Assembly: GCA_905182985.1 (NCBI GenBank)
Contig: CAJJDN010000118.1
Location: 303,825-367,824 of the forward strand
Direction of reading: 5' to 3'
DNA: 64,000 nucleotides
From: Paramecium sonneborni
Lineage: Eukaryota > Ciliophora > Oligohymenophorea > Peniculida > Parameciidae
Each line of letters begins with the position of its first letter. Position 1 is the stretch's first letter. Below the pieces are notes generated by a model. It did no database searches and was not told the DNA's origin. It was given only the letters and a program-made list of their open reading frames with translations. The translations under genes were made by a program, and so were the position numbers. Positions 62,870 to 64,000 of the stretch are shown here, in pieces.

Positions 62870-64000
62870 TCATTTATTATTTTTAATTTCCTCAATTAGT
62901 TTTTTGAATTCATTCTAATCTGTTTTGCAATTCTGTATTGCTTGCTCATATACTTTAATAGCTTCTTTGTACTTTTTCATCTTCGTTAATAAATAACCTT
63001 TTATAAATAATTTAAAATTACCTTTGTGTTTATAGGTAACAGTATTTGCTGAGTCAATTATTAGAGACTAGTCATAATTTTTTAAGGCTTCATCGTAATT
63101 ATTAAGGCATTCTAATGAATAACCTATTAAAAATTAAATCAGAAATAAATAAACCTTTAATATTAAAGGATGAGGCATCATAAGGATATAATTGTATTGC
63201 CTTATCATAACAATTAATTGCATCAGTATATTTTTATAGATGATGTAATGATAAGCCTTTAAAATTAAATAAGAAATAAACCTTTACTAGAATAGGCAAG
63301 GAAATCTTTAGGATTTATTTGTATTGCCTTATCATAGTAATTAATTGCATCATTGTATTTTTATAGATTATGTAATGATGTGCCTAGAAAATTAAATAAT
63401 AAATAAACCTTTACCAAGATAGGCACGGGCATTATTAGGATTTATTTTTATTGCCTTATCATAGCAATTAATTGCATCGGTATATTTTTATAGATGATGT
63501 AATATTAAGCCTATAAAATTAAATAAGAAATAAACCTTTATTATAATAAGCAATGACACAGTTAGGATCTATTTGGATTGCCTTATCAAAGCAATTAATT
63601 GCATCATTGTATCGTTATAACACATCTAATGTTAAGCCTATTAAATTTAAATAAGAAATAAACCTTTACTGCAATAGGAGGAGGCATCATTAGGATTTAT
63701 TTGTATTGCCTTATCATAGCAATTAATTGCATCATTATATTTTTATAGATTATGTAATGATAAGCCTAAAAAATTAAATAAGAAAAGAACCTTTAGTGCC
63801 ATAGGAGGAGGCATTATAAGGATTTATTTGTATTGCCTTATCATAGCAATTAATTGCATCATTGTATTGCTATAACACATCTAATGTTAAGCCTATTAAA
63901 ATTAAATAACCAAATAAACCTTTATTAATATAGACAATGGCATTGTTAGGATCTATTTGTATGGCTTTATTATAGCAATTAATTGCATCATTATATTTTT
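62870..64000 (-). CDS. TPR-repeat protein, N-terminal part outside window
   Basis: At least eight tetratricopeptide repeats run off the window edge. Typical units are KYNDAINCYDKAIQINPNN followed by GLSLHNLQ. The last units are more divergent (NNYDEALKNYDQSLIIDSAN, KYKEAIKVYEQAIQNCKTD), and the frame ends KKLIEEIKNNK-TGA at 62870-62872. Nearly every 34-residue unit is interrupted at the same codon, AAA G^G, by a 24-31 nt intron, usually GTTTATTTCTTATTTAATTTTATAG or close to it. The DNA period is about 127 bp. Exons and introns have clearly been amplified together. TPR arrays are protein-interaction scaffolds; ciliates have many. No enzymatic domain is seen in the visible part. Confidence 0.9.

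Noticed and set aside
63100..64000. CRISPR-like array (regular ~127-bp repeats with short spacers)
   Set aside because: The repeats translate as tetratricopeptide units and the 'spacers' are exon parts and 25-nt introns; the genome is eukaryotic.

Overview
The window reads as macronuclear DNA of a ciliate close to Paramecium. It is very AT-rich. Long reading frames appear only if TAA and TAG are read as glutamine and TGA is the sole stop (translation table 6). Genes are interrupted by tiny introns, mostly 20-34 nt, usually GTA...TAG and sometimes ending AAG or CAG. Standard-code open frames are therefore mostly shadows; the genes below were rebuilt by hand with table 6 and intron removal. For most multi-exon genes the summed exon length is an exact multiple of three. 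Gene assignments come from recalled family motifs, not database searches.

Layout. 1-9.0 kb: end of a CK1-type kinase, a USP14/Ubp6 deubiquitinase (minus), an SF-assemblin/striated-rootlet protein, a gene-poor stretch, and a Rim15/IREH1-like AGC kinase. 9.0-18.5 kb: an intronless BEACH-WD40 protein, a deleted copy of a surface-protein gene, gene-poor DNA, and an AIG1-like GTPase (minus). 18.5-20.4 kb: decayed fragments copied from the 3' end of the CFAP47 gene that lies 32 kb away. 20.4-34.6 kb: a second, larger BEACH-WD40 gene (minus), a secreted H-type-lectin-like gene starting 14 bp away on the other strand, and a large TmcB-like membrane protein. 34.7-42.3 kb: a dead histidyl-tRNA synthetase gene, a hypothetical gene, an intact APCDD1-like surface protein (source of the deleted copy) with a decayed relic beside it, and an EF-hand protein (minus). 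42.3-52.8 kb: a nearly intronless 3,044-codon CFAP47-like ciliary gene followed by a kinase scrap and an inverted copy of the gene's own 3' end. 53-64 kb: a MORN-repeat protein, an ACAD10/11-like acyl-CoA dehydrogenase (minus), a bZIP-like gene inside an exact 1.26 kb duplication joined by a single N, a short RlpA-like fragment, a Cys-rich pseudogene, and a partial TPR gene in which nearly every repeat carries its own intron.

Themes. Several genes are ciliary or cytoskeletal (CFAP47, MORN, SF-assemblin, EF-hand), as expected for a ciliate. The most unusual content is the gene-derived debris: inverted and direct partial copies of CFAP47, copies of the APCDD1-like gene and a kinase scrap, several arranged as inverted repeats next to or far from their source. 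These could generate double-stranded or antisense RNA, which matters in an organism whose genome is shaped by small RNAs; that role is inference. The 57.3-59.8 kb segment should be treated as an assembly artefact.
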